The notes under the pieces were generated by a model, which was given only the letters and a program-made list of their open reading frames with translations, was not told the origin of the DNA and did not search any database. Shown here in pieces: positions 19,693 through 28,569 of a stretch of 64,000 nt of DNA. Both the position numbers and the translations under genes were made by a program. This DNA comes from Palsa-883 sp963847615 (GTDB taxonomy: Bacteria; Pseudomonadota; Alphaproteobacteria; Acetobacterales; Acetobacteraceae). Position 1 is the first letter of the stretch, and every line of letters begins with the position of its first letter. The DNA lies in NCBI GenBank assembly GCA_963847615.1, contig CAWKAN010000026.1:1-64000 (forward strand), written 5' to 3'.

Positions 19693-21570
19693 ATGTGCGG
19701 ACTGACCGGCTTCGTTGGCACCGGCGGAGCCGCCGAGCTGGAGGCGATGGCCGGCGCCCTGGTCCATCGCGGCCCGGACGACGCCGGGTTTCATATCGAG
19801 CCCGAACACGCGCTGCACCTCGGCTTCCGTCGCCTGGCGGTCATCGACCTCGAAGGCGGCCATCAGCCGATGTGGAACGAGGATGCCTCGATCTGCGTCC
19901 TGTTCAACGGCGAGATCTACAACCAGGCCGAGCTGCGCCAGGAACTCCTGGCGGCCGGGCACGTCTTCCGCAGCGACCATTCCGACACCGAAGTCCTGGT
20001 GCACGGCTACGAGGCGTGGGGCGAGGCGCTGCCGGCACGGCTGAACGGCATGTTCGCCTTCGTCGTCTGGGACCGGCCGCGCCGGCGGCTGTTCGCCGCC
20101 CGCGACCGGTTCGGCGAAAAGCCGTTCTTCTTCACCGCCCGGCCCGGCTTCTTCGCCTTCGCCTCGGAACTGTCCGCGCTGATCCGCCACCCCGCGGTGG
20201 ACCGCACGATCGATCCGCGTGCGCTGCAGAAGTTCTTCGCGTACGGCTATATTCCCGCGCCCAACGCGCTCTATCGCGGCACCAGCAAACTGCCCGGCGG
20301 CTGTTCGCTCACGCTCGACCTGGCCGATTTCCGCGTGCGCCAGCGGCGCTACTGGCGGTTCGCCATCGAGGCCGACGAGCACGCGCCCGACGCGCGCATC
20401 CCCGAACTGGCCGAGGAGCTGCGCGCGCTGCTCGATGGCGCGGTGGCGCGCCGGCTGGTCAGCGACGTGCCGCTCGGCATCTTTCTCTCCGGCGGGATCG
20501 ACTCCAGCCTCGTGCTGGCGCTGGCCGCCCGCCATCGCCCGCCGGCCAGCCTCGACAGCTTCACCATCGGCTTCAACGAAGCCTCGTTCGACGAGACGCC
20601 CCAGGCACGCCAGGTTGCCGCCGCCATCGGTTCGCGGCATCACCAGCGGATCCTGGATTTCGACACCGCGCGCGGCCTCGCCGCAAAGGTCCTGGCGCGC
20701 CTCGACGAGCCGACCGGCGATCCGTCCATCCTGCCGACCTACCTGCTCGCCGCCTTCGCGCGCGAGAGCGTGACCGTGGCGCTGTCCGGCGACGGCGGCG
20801 ACGAGCTGTTCGCCGGCTACGATCCGTTCGCCGCGCTCGCGCCCGCCACCTGGTACCACCGGCTGGTGCCGAGCCCGGTGCACCTGCGGCTGCGCCGCAT
20901 GGCCGAGATGCTGCCGCGCGCCACGACCAACATGAGCCTGGATTTCAAGCTGCGGCGCGCGCTGATGGGCCTGTCCTATCCGCCGCGCCTGCGCCTGCCG
21001 GTCTGGATGTCGCCGCTCGAACCGGCGCGGATGGGGGCGCTGTTCGACGCGCCGCTGCCGGCGGAGGAGCTGTATTCCGAGGCGATCGAGGCGTGGGACA
21101 ATGCGCGGGCGCGCAACCCGATCGACCGCGCGCTGGAGTTTTTCACCAATTTCTACCTGCCGGACGACATCCTGGCGAAGACGGACCGCGCGTCCATGAT
21201 GGTCTCGCTGGAGGCGCGCGCGGTGTTCCTCGACAACGGCGTGGTGGATTTCTGCGCCCGCCTGCCGCATGGCTACAAATACCGCCGCGGCGTGCGCAAG
21301 TTCCTGCTGCGCCGCGCCGCCGCGGACCTGGTGCCGGAAGCCGTGCTGCAGCGCCCGAAGAAGGGCTTCGGCATCCCGCTGGCGCGCTGGCTGCGGCAGA
21401 TGCCGCCGGCGCCGCCGCTCGGCGCCATCCCCGGCCTGCGCCCGGCCTGGATCGCCGAACGCTGGTCCGCCGCGCGCGCCGGCCAGGCCGACGAGCGGCT
21501 GCTGCTATGGAGCTGGCTGAGCCTGCAAGGCATCGTCGGGCGGGACGGGAGGACGGACCTTGCGGCCTGA
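19693..21570 (+). CDS. asnB: Asparagine synthase (glutamine-hydrolysing)
   Basis: The enzyme makes asparagine, or amidates a related acid, from glutamine and ATP. The mature N-terminal Cys2 (MCGLTGF) is the class II glutaminase nucleophile; the LFNGEIYN and DRFGEKPFF motifs follow. The synthetase domain has the SGGIDSS pyrophosphate loop and SGDGGDELFAGY. Length is 625 aa. It begins 7 bases after the glycosyltransferase gene and overlaps the next gene. AsnB paralogues in glycan clusters often amidate surface sugars, so a cell-envelope role is plausible here. Confidence 0.9.
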   Translation: MCGLTGFVGTGGAAELEAMAGALVHRGPDDAGFHIEPEHALHLGFRRLAVIDLEGGHQPMWNEDASICVLFNGEIYNQAELRQELLAAGHVFRSDHSDTEVLVHGYEAWGEALPARLNGMFAFVVWDRPRRRLFAARDRFGEKPFFFTARPGFFAFASELSALIRHPAVDRTIDPRALQKFFAYGYIPAPNALYRGTSKLPGGCSLTLDLADFRVRQRRYWRFAIEADEHAPDARIPELAEELRALLDGAVARRLVSDVPLGIFLSGGIDSSLVLALAARHRPPASLDSFTIGFNEASFDETPQARQVAAAIGSRHHQRILDFDTARGLAAKVLARLDEPTGDPSILPTYLLAAFARESVTVALSGDGGDELFAGYDPFAALAPATWYHRLVPSPVHLRLRRMAEMLPRATTNMSLDFKLRRALMGLSYPPRLRLPVWMSPLEPARMGALFDAPLPAEELYSEAIEAWDNARARNPIDRALEFFTNFYLPDDILAKTDRASMMVSLEARAVFLDNGVVDFCARLPHGYKYRRGVRKFLLRRAAADLVPEAVLQRPKKGFGIPLARWLRQMPPAPPLGAIPGLRPAWIAERWSAARAGQADERLLLWSWLSLQGIVGRDGRTDLAA

Positions 21571-22027
21571 GGCGGACAGCGCGACCGGCAACCCGCTCGC
21601 TGCACTGCTCGCACGCCAGACCCCGGCGTTCCTCAGGCGCGTGCTGCGCTATGGCTGCGTCGGCCTGGCGATCTCGCTGCTGTACAGCCTGGCCGTGATT
21701 GCCTGCATGCAGGCGTGGCAGCCGATCAGCCCGACCCTGGCCAGCGTCGCCGCCTTCGTCGCCACCCTGCCGGCGGCCTATCTGGCGCATCGCCGGGTAT
21801 CGTTCCGGGATCGTCGGTTCGATGCCTACCAGCCGCTGCGCTTCGCGGTTTCGACCGCGGCATCGTTCGCCCTCGCGGTTGGCGGCATGTACTGGATCAC
21901 CGCGATCGCCGGCCGCAGCTACCTGCTGGGCATCGCCTGGAACTGGCTGATCATCCCGGCGACGAATTTCCTCATCTACCTGTTCTGGGTGTTCCGCACC
22001 GCGCGAAGCGGCGGGAGGCCGGAGTGA
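21560..22027 (+). CDS. GtrA-like membrane protein
   Basis: The 155-residue protein has four hydrophobic helices (about 26-46, 55-75, 92-112, 120-140) and the LRYGCVGL start and FLIYLFWVF end typical of GtrA/DPMS3-family proteins, which flip lipid-linked sugars made by a GtrB-like glycosyltransferase. Such an enzyme is encoded two genes upstream. The TTG start at 21560 lies inside the 3' end of asnB (11-base overlap). Confidence 0.75.
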   Translation: MRPEADSATGNPLAALLARQTPAFLRRVLRYGCVGLAISLLYSLAVIACMQAWQPISPTLASVAAFVATLPAAYLAHRRVSFRDRRFDAYQPLRFAVSTAASFALAVGGMYWITAIAGRSYLLGIAWNWLIIPATNFLIYLFWVFRTARSGGRPE

Positions 22028-22067
22028 CCGGCCGGTCCGGCACCGTCATCGCACCCGGGCGATCGTC

Positions 22068-22812
22068 ATGAGCCACGCCTACATCTACGACTTCGGCATT
22101 CCAGAATATGGCCGCGACCGGCTCGGCCCATGCCGCCCGCCGGATCATTTCCGCCGTGCGCACGATTTTACCGGTCCAAAGCGTCATCGACATCGGCTGC
22201 GCGCGCGGCACCTGGTTGCGCGAGTGGCAGGCGCAATCGGTCGATGACGTCATCGGCGTCGACGGCGACTACGTGGACCGGAACGCGCTCGAAATCGATC
22301 CGCGATGCTTCGTCGTCCATGACCTGGCCACGCCATTCAATCTGGGACGCCGCTTCGATCTGGCCCAAAGCCTGGAGGTTGCCGAGCATCTGCCGCCGGC
22401 GCGCGCGGCCGCGTTCGTGGCCGACATCGTGGCGCATGCCCCGGTGGTGCTGTTTTCGGCCGCCGCTCCGGGCCAGGGCGGCGAAAACCACCTGAACGAG
22501 CGGACCGGCGCGTATTGGCAGGGCTTGTTCCTCAATCACGATTATGTCGCCATCGACTGCCTTCGCCCGCTATTGGCAAGGGAACGAGACATACCGGCAT
22601 GGTATCGGTACAATCTGGTGCTGTACGTGCAGCGCGGCAGCCTGGAACGGATCGCGCCGTTCGTCCGGCAATTCGAGCTCCGCAACGACCTGTCGCTCGC
22701 CGATCCCTCCCCGTTGCCGTACCGGCTGCGCAAGCTCATCATTCGCTCACTCCCCAGATCGCTTTGCGATCGCCTCGCCCGGTGGAACGCACGGCGATTC
22801 CCGACCGGCTGA
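22068..22812 (+). CDS. SAM-dependent methyltransferase (probable frameshift near the start)
   Basis: The motif SVIDIGCARGTWL is the SAM-binding glycine loop; a VIGVDGDYV acidic strand and SLEVAEHLPP follow as motifs II and III. The frame from ATG 22108 lacks an N-terminal lead. The 13 codons from ATG 22068 (MSHAYIYDFGIPEY) fit one if a single extra G at 22110-22111 is removed. The substrate is unknown; its position suggests methylation of a glycan or lipid-linked sugar. Confidence 0.65.
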
Positions 22813-22885
22813 CGACGCCGCCGATGCACCGACCGACCGCCACGTCCTGGGCTTGCGGGATCGCACGAACCACCGGGGGAAACGC

Positions 22886-23680
22886 ATGAACCGGAGGTCC
22901 GAACTCGCCAAAGGCTCCCCGGAACGCTTCGGCTATTCCTGGGACCGCTATGCCGACCTGCTCCCCGCGCACGAGGAGCAGTTCCTGCGCTGGACCGCGC
23001 TCGACCGGTCCTTCTGGCAGGGCGTGCGCTTCGTCGATGGCGGCTGCGGCATCGGCCGCAACGCTCACTGGCCGATGACCTATGGCGCGCTGGGCGGACT
23101 GGCCGTGGACGTGGACGATCGCACGCTCACCCGCGCGCGACGCAACCTCGCGCAATTCCCCGGCGTCGAGGTGCGCAAGCAGAGCATCTACGACATCGCC
23201 GAGGCGGACGCCTTCGACATCGCCTTCAGCATCGGCGTCGTGCACCATCTCTCTGACCCGGATGCCGCGGTCGCCCGGCTGGCGCGCGCGGCGAAGCCGG
23301 GCGGACAGGTGCTGGTCTGGCTCTACGGACGGGAGAACAACGGCTGGATCGTGCACCTGTTCAATCCGTTGCGCCGCGCGCTGTTCAGCCGCTTGCCGCT
23401 GCGGCTGGTGCATGCGCTGTCCTGGCCGCTGACCGCCCTGCTCTGGTGCGCCCTGCGCCTGGGCGTCCCGCGCGGCGCCTATTACCGGCTGATCCGCGGC
23501 TTCTCGTTCGCGCATCTGCGCGCGATCGTGTTCGACCACATGATCCCGCGCATCGCGCTCTACTACACGCGCGCGCAGGCCGAGGCGCTGCTTGCGCGGG
23601 CCGGTCTTACCGATATCCGCTCCACCTGGGTGAACGAAAACTCCTGGTCCGTCATCGGTCGCAAGCCGGAAAGGCGATGA
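22886..23680 (+). CDS. SAM-dependent methyltransferase (class I)
   Basis: RFVDGGCGIGRNA is the SAM-binding loop, VDVDDRTL the acidic strand, and DIAFSIGVVHHLSDP motif III of the Methyltransf_11/UbiE-like fold. A hydrophobic insert (about 165-190) may lie on the membrane. The ATG at 22886, with GGGGGA upstream, places the glycine motif about 50 residues in. It belongs to the plus-strand glycan cluster; the substrate is unknown. Confidence 0.75.
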   Translation: MNRRSELAKGSPERFGYSWDRYADLLPAHEEQFLRWTALDRSFWQGVRFVDGGCGIGRNAHWPMTYGALGGLAVDVDDRTLTRARRNLAQFPGVEVRKQSIYDIAEADAFDIAFSIGVVHHLSDPDAAVARLARAAKPGGQVLVWLYGRENNGWIVHLFNPLRRALFSRLPLRLVHALSWPLTALLWCALRLGVPRGAYYRLIRGFSFAHLRAIVFDHMIPRIALYYTRAQAEALLARAGLTDIRSTWVNENSWSVIGRKPERR

Positions 23681-23728
23681 CGAAAGAATTGCCCAACAGG
23701 ATTGGGCCATATTCGAAAGGATCACACT

Positions 23729-25301
23729 GTGGATTCCCAGTCGGATCCAGCCAAGGCCAGTCAGGTAAAATCGAGTTCAAGCTCGAACCGGGGTACAACC
23801 GCTTCGTTGGCCGCGCCCATCGGCCGCTGGTGGGGCGAGCATCGGGGGACTGGCATTGTACTCGGTTTATGCGGCGGTTGCCGCATTGCTCGCGATTCCG
23901 GTTCTGATCGCGAACGTGCCGCTTGGCGCCGACACCCTCGGTCACCTGGCTCGCATCTACGTTCGTGCCCACATCGGTTCGGACCCCAACCTGGCCCGGT
24001 TGTTCAGAATCCGGACCGATATCATTCCTTACCTCGGCATGGATCTGCTGCTGACGCCGTTCGCGCGCGTGCTGCCGATCATGCTGGTCGGACGAGCCTA
24101 CATTCTCGCCCTGGTCTGGGGGCTGGTCGGCACTGTCGTCGTGCTGCAGCGCGTGTTCACCTCCCGCATCGGTCTGGGCCCTGCGGTCACCGGGCTGATC
24201 GCGTACAACGGCTTGATCGCGTGGGGCTTGATCAACTACGTGCTCGGATTGATCCTGGCCCTGCTGGTGTTCGCGGCGTGGCACGCGCAACGGACGCGCC
24301 CCTGGCCGATTCGCCTGGCCCTGTTCGCCGTCGCTGCAACCATCGTGTATTTGACCCATCTTCTGGCGTTCGTGCTGTATGGGGTGCTGGTTGTAAGCTA
24401 CGAACTCTTCGGTCGTGCCCACCCTTGGCGGACGCCGCTAAGGGACTGGGTGGTACTGGCCGGCCAAGCCGTTCCGGGCCTGGTCCTGTGGAGCGCGTCA
24501 AGCATCAAGCTCCCCAGCGCGGGTTGGGGCATCCATTACATGCTCGTGGCCCCGATGTGGGCGCTCGAGGCGCCATTCCAGTTCCGTGGCGCATCCGGCT
24601 GGCTTGGGACGGATGCGGTTGCGGCCTGTTTCTGCGGAATTGCGCTCTACCTGGGCATTCGGCAGGGCTGGTTGGCGTGGCCCCGGACGCTGGCCTCTCC
24701 GGTGCTGGTCTTGCTGGTACTGACCATCGGTCTGCCGCTTTGGGCATTTGGCGTGTTCGGGACTGACTATCGTTTCTCGGTGGCCGCCGCGTGCCTGGCC
24801 CTGGCCGGGCTGAGACTGACGTCACCTTCCCTGTCTCGCGCCCTCCCGATCGCCGCCGCCCTGGCGGTGCTCACGGTGGTGCACGTGGCAGACGTGGCCG
24901 TCCTCATGCACCATTGCGATGGCCAGTATACCGAGCTGCGGGGCGCGTTGGCGGCGTTGCCGCGCGGTGCGGAGCTTACGACGGTGCTGGAGCGGACCGA
25001 ACCCGCGCCCGGTATCGCCTGCACCAAGCTGCCGATCTACCAACACATCTCGCAACTCGTGACGATCGACCGATCCGGCTACGCGCCGGACTTTTTCGCC
25101 CGCGTCACCTCCGTTGCCGTCCGCGACGGTCGGCGTACCGATACCGACCCCGCATTCGCAAAGACGTTCACCGCCGCACCGGCAGCAGGATATGTGCTCT
25201 GGATCCACCTCGGCCACCCCCGCCCGGTCCCGCGCGGCCTCGTGCTGCTTCGGCGTGGCAGCTTCTTCGATCTCTGGGCCGTGGCGCGCGAGGTTCAGTA
25301 G
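23729..25301 (+). CDS. Polytopic membrane protein, possible glycosyltransferase or polymerase-like
   Basis: The C-terminal 481 residues (from TTG 23856) contain about 9-10 hydrophobic helices and a soluble C-terminal domain. A hydrophilic, Ser-rich and basic N-terminal tail can be read from GTG 23729 in a different frame; removing one G from the GGGGG run near 23845 would join it to the first helix. Without that correction, TTG 23856 is the only start. The topology resembles integral-membrane C-type glycosyltransferases or O-unit processing proteins, but no diagnostic motif was found. Confidence 0.55.
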
Positions 25302-25399
25302 CAGCTTTAACGTCCGCCCACCCCACCACTGGTCTCACGCAATGGCCCGCCGCTCGAGCTGACGCGAAACCCGCCAGCAGCTTGCCAGCCAACAAAAAC

Positions 25400-25485
25400 T
25401 GGTGCGGTCGAGAAGACTCGAACTTCCACGGGGTTTCCCCCACAAGCACCTCAAGCTTGCGCGTCTACCATTCCGCCACGACCGC
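25400..25485 (-). tRNA. tRNA-Leu (anticodon GAG)
   Basis: On the minus strand the acceptor stem GCGGTCG pairs with CGACCGC, followed by an encoded CCA. The anticodon arm CAAGC-TTGAGGT-GCTTG places GAG at 34-36. The long variable arm (GTGGGGGAAACCCCGT) is a class II feature expected of leucine tRNAs. The T arm has GTTCGAGTC. Confidence 0.93.
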
Positions 25486-25538
25486 ATATCATGGGGCACG
25501 CGGCGCTTCTCGCGCCGGCCGGCCGCGCGGTATAGCGG

Positions 25539-26285
25539 ATGAATGCCGGGGCTTCAATGACCGCCGACCCAACCGCCGACCCGCTCGCCCCCCCACCCGG
25601 CGACCCGCCCGCAGGCAAGCCGACCTGGTGCACCGCCCCGGGCCTGACGCCCTATCCGGACGCCCTCGCCACCATGCAGGCGCGCGCCGCAGCGATCCGC
25701 GCCGGCACCGCGCGCGAGCTGGTCTGGCTGGTCGAGCACCCGCCGCTCTACACCGCCGGGACCTCGGCGCACCCGGGGGAGCTGACCGACCCGACCCGTT
25801 TTCCCACCTATGCCGCCGGGCGCGGCGGGCAATGGACCTACCACGGCCCCGGCCAACGGGTCGCCTACGTCATGCTCGACCTGACCCGCCCGCACCGCAC
25901 GGTGCCGCCGCGCGACGTGCGCGGCTTCGTGCACGGGCTGGAGGCGTGGCTGATCGGCGCGCTGGCCCGCCTCGGCGTGCGCGGCGAGCGCCGGGAAGGC
26001 CGCGTCGGAATCTGGGTGGCCGACCCGGCAACCGGGACCGAGGCCAAGATCGGCGCCATCGGCGTGCGCGTCAGCCGCTGGGTGAGTTGGCATGGCGTCG
26101 CGCTAAACGTCGCGCCGGACCTGTCGCATTTCACCGGCATCGTGCCGTGCGGCATCAGCGAGCATGGCGTCACCAGCCTGGCGGCGCTCGGGATCAGCGC
26201 GAGCATGGCGGAGGCGGACGCGGCGCTGCGCGTGGCGTGGGACGAGGTGTTCGGCGGCGCCGAACCCGTTGATGTTCCCGCCTAG
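25539..26285 (+). CDS. lipB: Octanoyl-[acyl-carrier-protein] transferase
   Basis: LipB moves octanoate from ACP to lipoate-dependent enzyme domains, the first step of lipoic acid synthesis. The substrate pocket motif GGQWTYHGPGQ, the catalytic Lys in AKIGAIGVR and the catalytic Cys in GIVPCGI are all present. The 248 residues include an extra Pro-rich N-terminus of about 25 residues; ATG 25557 is an alternative start. It is divergent from the tRNA and convergent with the LysR gene. Confidence 0.92.
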   Translation: MNAGASMTADPTADPLAPPPGDPPAGKPTWCTAPGLTPYPDALATMQARAAAIRAGTARELVWLVEHPPLYTAGTSAHPGELTDPTRFPTYAAGRGGQWTYHGPGQRVAYVMLDLTRPHRTVPPRDVRGFVHGLEAWLIGALARLGVRGERREGRVGIWVADPATGTEAKIGAIGVRVSRWVSWHGVALNVAPDLSHFTGIVPCGISEHGVTSLAALGISASMAEADAALRVAWDEVFGGAEPVDVPA

Positions 26286-27208
26286 GTATCCAGAAGCACG
26301 CCGGGCCAGGCCCGGCTGCGCACCTGCTGACGCACCGTCTCACGGATCATTTGGGCGAGCATGGCGGCAATCTCGGTGCGCCGCTCTTCGGCGACCGTGA
26401 CCAGCGCCAGATTCCAGTAGGCGCGCGGCCGGAACGGCCACGCCTGTAGCTCGCCATGGCTCAGATCGGCCAGGAACGCGCCCTGGCTCAGGACGCTGAA
26501 CCCAACTCCTTGCATCATCAATGCGCGAGTCACCAGATGGTCGTCCACCTCCAGCCTGACGTCCAACCGGATCCCTCGGCGGGACAGCCAGCCGTCAAGC
26601 AGGCGGCGAGAGGCGTTCGGCCGACCTGGCAAGATAAGCGGCAGGCCGGCGAGGTCCTGGGTCCGCACATGCTCGCGCGCGACGGTGTAGGCCCCGGGAC
26701 GGCCGACCAGGAACACCTCCTCCTTGACCAGCGGCACGATAGTAAAGCCGGGCTGCGGCACCGGGTCGTGCAGGCACGCGAGATCGACCTGCCCGCGCAC
26801 CAGCCATTCATGGATGTACCCGCTGAACCCGGCCACGACCTTCAGGAATACATTGGGGTAGGAAGCCGTGAACCGCGTCGCGAGGGCGGGGATGAGGAAA
26901 TTCCCGGCCGCCGGTGGAACCGCCAACGTCACCGTGCCCGACGGGCCTGCCAAACCGCGGCGTATATCGTCGCGCGCCTGGTCGAACTGGCGAAGGATCG
27001 CCTGACTGCGCTCCAGCAGCATCCGCCCGGCATCGGTCAGGTGGACCCCATGGCTGTGTCGGACAAAGAGTTGCCGGCCAAGCTCCAGCTCCAGCCCGCG
27101 GATCTGACGGCTGACCGCAGGCTGGGAAATGCGCAGGAACTCCGCACCCCGGCTGTAGCTGCCGAACTCCGCCACCGCCTGAAAGTAGCGCAGCCCCCGC
27201 GCGTCCAT
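26282..27208 (-). CDS. LysR-family transcriptional regulator
   Basis: The N-terminal winged helix-turn-helix (YFQAVAEFGSYSRGAEFLRI..PAVSRQIRGLE) is classic LysR, followed by a two-lobed effector-binding domain, 308 residues in total. ATG 27208 is chosen because it places the helix-turn-helix at the expected distance from the N-terminus. It is divergent from the flavin oxidoreductase gene, with a symmetric AT-rich site between them, so it probably controls that gene and perhaps the transporter operon downstream. Confidence 0.88.
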   Translation of the reverse strand: MDARGLRYFQAVAEFGSYSRGAEFLRISQPAVSRQIRGLELELGRQLFVRHSHGVHLTDAGRMLLERSQAILRQFDQARDDIRRGLAGPSGTVTLAVPPAAGNFLIPALATRFTASYPNVFLKVVAGFSGYIHEWLVRGQVDLACLHDPVPQPGFTIVPLVKEEVFLVGRPGAYTVAREHVRTQDLAGLPLILPGRPNASRRLLDGWLSRRGIRLDVRLEVDDHLVTRALMMQGVGFSVLSQGAFLADLSHGELQAWPFRPRAYWNLALVTVAEERRTEIAAMLAQMIRETVRQQVRSRAWPGVLLDT

Positions 27209-27228
27209 CGCACGCCCTTTGCCCGGTG

Positions 27229-27248
27229 ATATAACAGATGAGTTATAT
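27229..27248. promoter_or_regulatory. Inverted repeat in the LysR/oxidoreductase gap, likely operator
   Basis: ATATAAC and GTTATAT form perfect 7-bp arms separated by six bases, fitting the T-N11-A pattern bound by LysR-type regulators. It lies 21 bases upstream of the LysR start and about 95 upstream of the oxidoreductase start, in an AT-rich island within GC-rich DNA. Confidence 0.55.
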
Positions 27249-27342
27249 GATGTATGCCGTTTATGTCTTGGACGCAAGGCAGGGCGGGGCCGTAGCCTAC
27301 TTGCCTAATGGTGCAGCGCGCCCAACACGAGGACTGCCAGAC

Positions 27343-28425
27343 GTGAAATTCGGCCTGATGACGCAAATCCAGATGCCCCGCCCTTGGGGGCAGGACGCCG
27401 AATTGCTCGCCTACCGCAACGCCATCGCCCAGGCGGAGGCCGCGGACGCGGCCGGCTTCAGCCACTACTGGATCACTGAGCAGCATTTCTTTCTGGAGAT
27501 CGGCCATAGCGCCTGTCCCGACATGCTGCTCGCGGCGATCAGCCAGCGCACCACGCGAATCCGGCTCGGATTCTCGGTCATCCTGATGACGGTCAACAAT
27601 CCGTTCGCCATCGCCGAGCGGGTCGCGACACTCGACGTGCTGACCAACGGCCGTGTCGATTTCGGCATGGGCCGGGGCTCGACACCCTACATGGTGGAGG
27701 CGTTCGGTGTCGATCGGGCGACCGAGTGGGCCCGGGCGCAGGAAGCCACCCAAGCCGTCATACAGATGTTCGCCGAAGAGAAGTTCAGCGGCTACAAAGG
27801 CGAATTTTTCGACCTTCCGTCGCGACACGTGTTGCCGCGCACAATCCAGCGCCCGCATCCCCCGCTCTGGGTCGCCGCCTCCAATCTCTCCAGCTATGAG
27901 CGGGCCGGCAGGCAGGGCCTCGGCGTTATCGGAGTGACGCGCAACAGCGTCGCGGAGACCCGCGATGCGATCCGCGCGTATCGCTCGGCGATCCGCAGCA
28001 CCGATCCCAAGGAGTTCGTTGGCGCCTATCCCAACGAGCAGGTCGCCGGCTTCGCCCTTGCCTTTTGCCATGAGGACGACCGCGTCGGCCGAGACATGGC
28101 CTGCGCCGCGGCGCGCTGGTACAACGGCGACAATGAAGCGATCCTCAATCCTGTGCGCTTCGCCACCGCCGGCGGCGTGGACGCGGTGGTTGCCAAGTTC
28201 CGCAGCCGCAGCAACGATCAACTGATCGAAGACGGTATGGCGATCGGTGGCAACCCGGATACGGTCTGTCGCGTGGTGGAGAAATGGGCCGAGGCAGGGC
28301 TGGACCAAATAATCTTCGTCCTACAGGCTGGCCGCAATACGCATGAGCAGGTGATGCGCTCGATCGACCTGATCGGCGAGAAGGTCATCCCTCGTTTTGC
28401 GACGAGTGCGGCGGCAGCCGAATGA
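27343..28425 (+). CDS. LLM-class flavin-dependent oxidoreductase
   Basis: The bacterial luciferase-like TIM barrel is shown by FGLMTQIQMP at the N-terminus, WITEQHFF, RIRLGFSVILM, LDVLTNGRVDFGMGRG and PLWVAA. It is expected to use reduced FMN for monooxygenation, but the substrate is unknown. GTG 27343, preceded by a CGAGGA site about 10 bases upstream, gives the standard VKFGLM start and 360 residues. It precedes the NMT1-type transporter, suggesting oxidation of the imported compound. Confidence 0.8.
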   Translation: MKFGLMTQIQMPRPWGQDAELLAYRNAIAQAEAADAAGFSHYWITEQHFFLEIGHSACPDMLLAAISQRTTRIRLGFSVILMTVNNPFAIAERVATLDVLTNGRVDFGMGRGSTPYMVEAFGVDRATEWARAQEATQAVIQMFAEEKFSGYKGEFFDLPSRHVLPRTIQRPHPPLWVAASNLSSYERAGRQGLGVIGVTRNSVAETRDAIRAYRSAIRSTDPKEFVGAYPNEQVAGFALAFCHEDDRVGRDMACAAARWYNGDNEAILNPVRFATAGGVDAVVAKFRSRSNDQLIEDGMAIGGNPDTVCRVVEKWAEAGLDQIIFVLQAGRNTHEQVMRSIDLIGEKVIPRFATSAAAAE

Positions 28426-28445
28426 GACCACGCCTCGCCTGATCG

Positions 28446-28500
28446 CGGGGACGAAAGCGCCGACCGACTGAACGTCGGTGCAAGTGGAGCGGGGGGTGAC
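28446..28500 (+). ncRNA. Structured leader, candidate NMT1-motif (xanthine) riboswitch
   Basis: An 8-bp stem (GCGCCGAC at 28457-28464 with GTCGGTGC at 28474-28481, one G-U pair) encloses a 9-base loop. It is flanked by GGACGAAA and AAGTGGAGCG, unpaired tracts that look conserved. It lies in the 145-base gap before an NMT1/TauA-like binding-protein gene, the usual context of the proteobacterial NMT1 RNA motif reported to bind xanthine. The class assignment rests on memory of context and partial sequence; no alignment was possible. Confidence 0.35.
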
Positions 28501-28569
28501 CCTGGGCGAGGCCGGGCATACGTGCCGGCATGCGTCCGGGCACGGCTATATGAGGAGGGGGATACTGGG

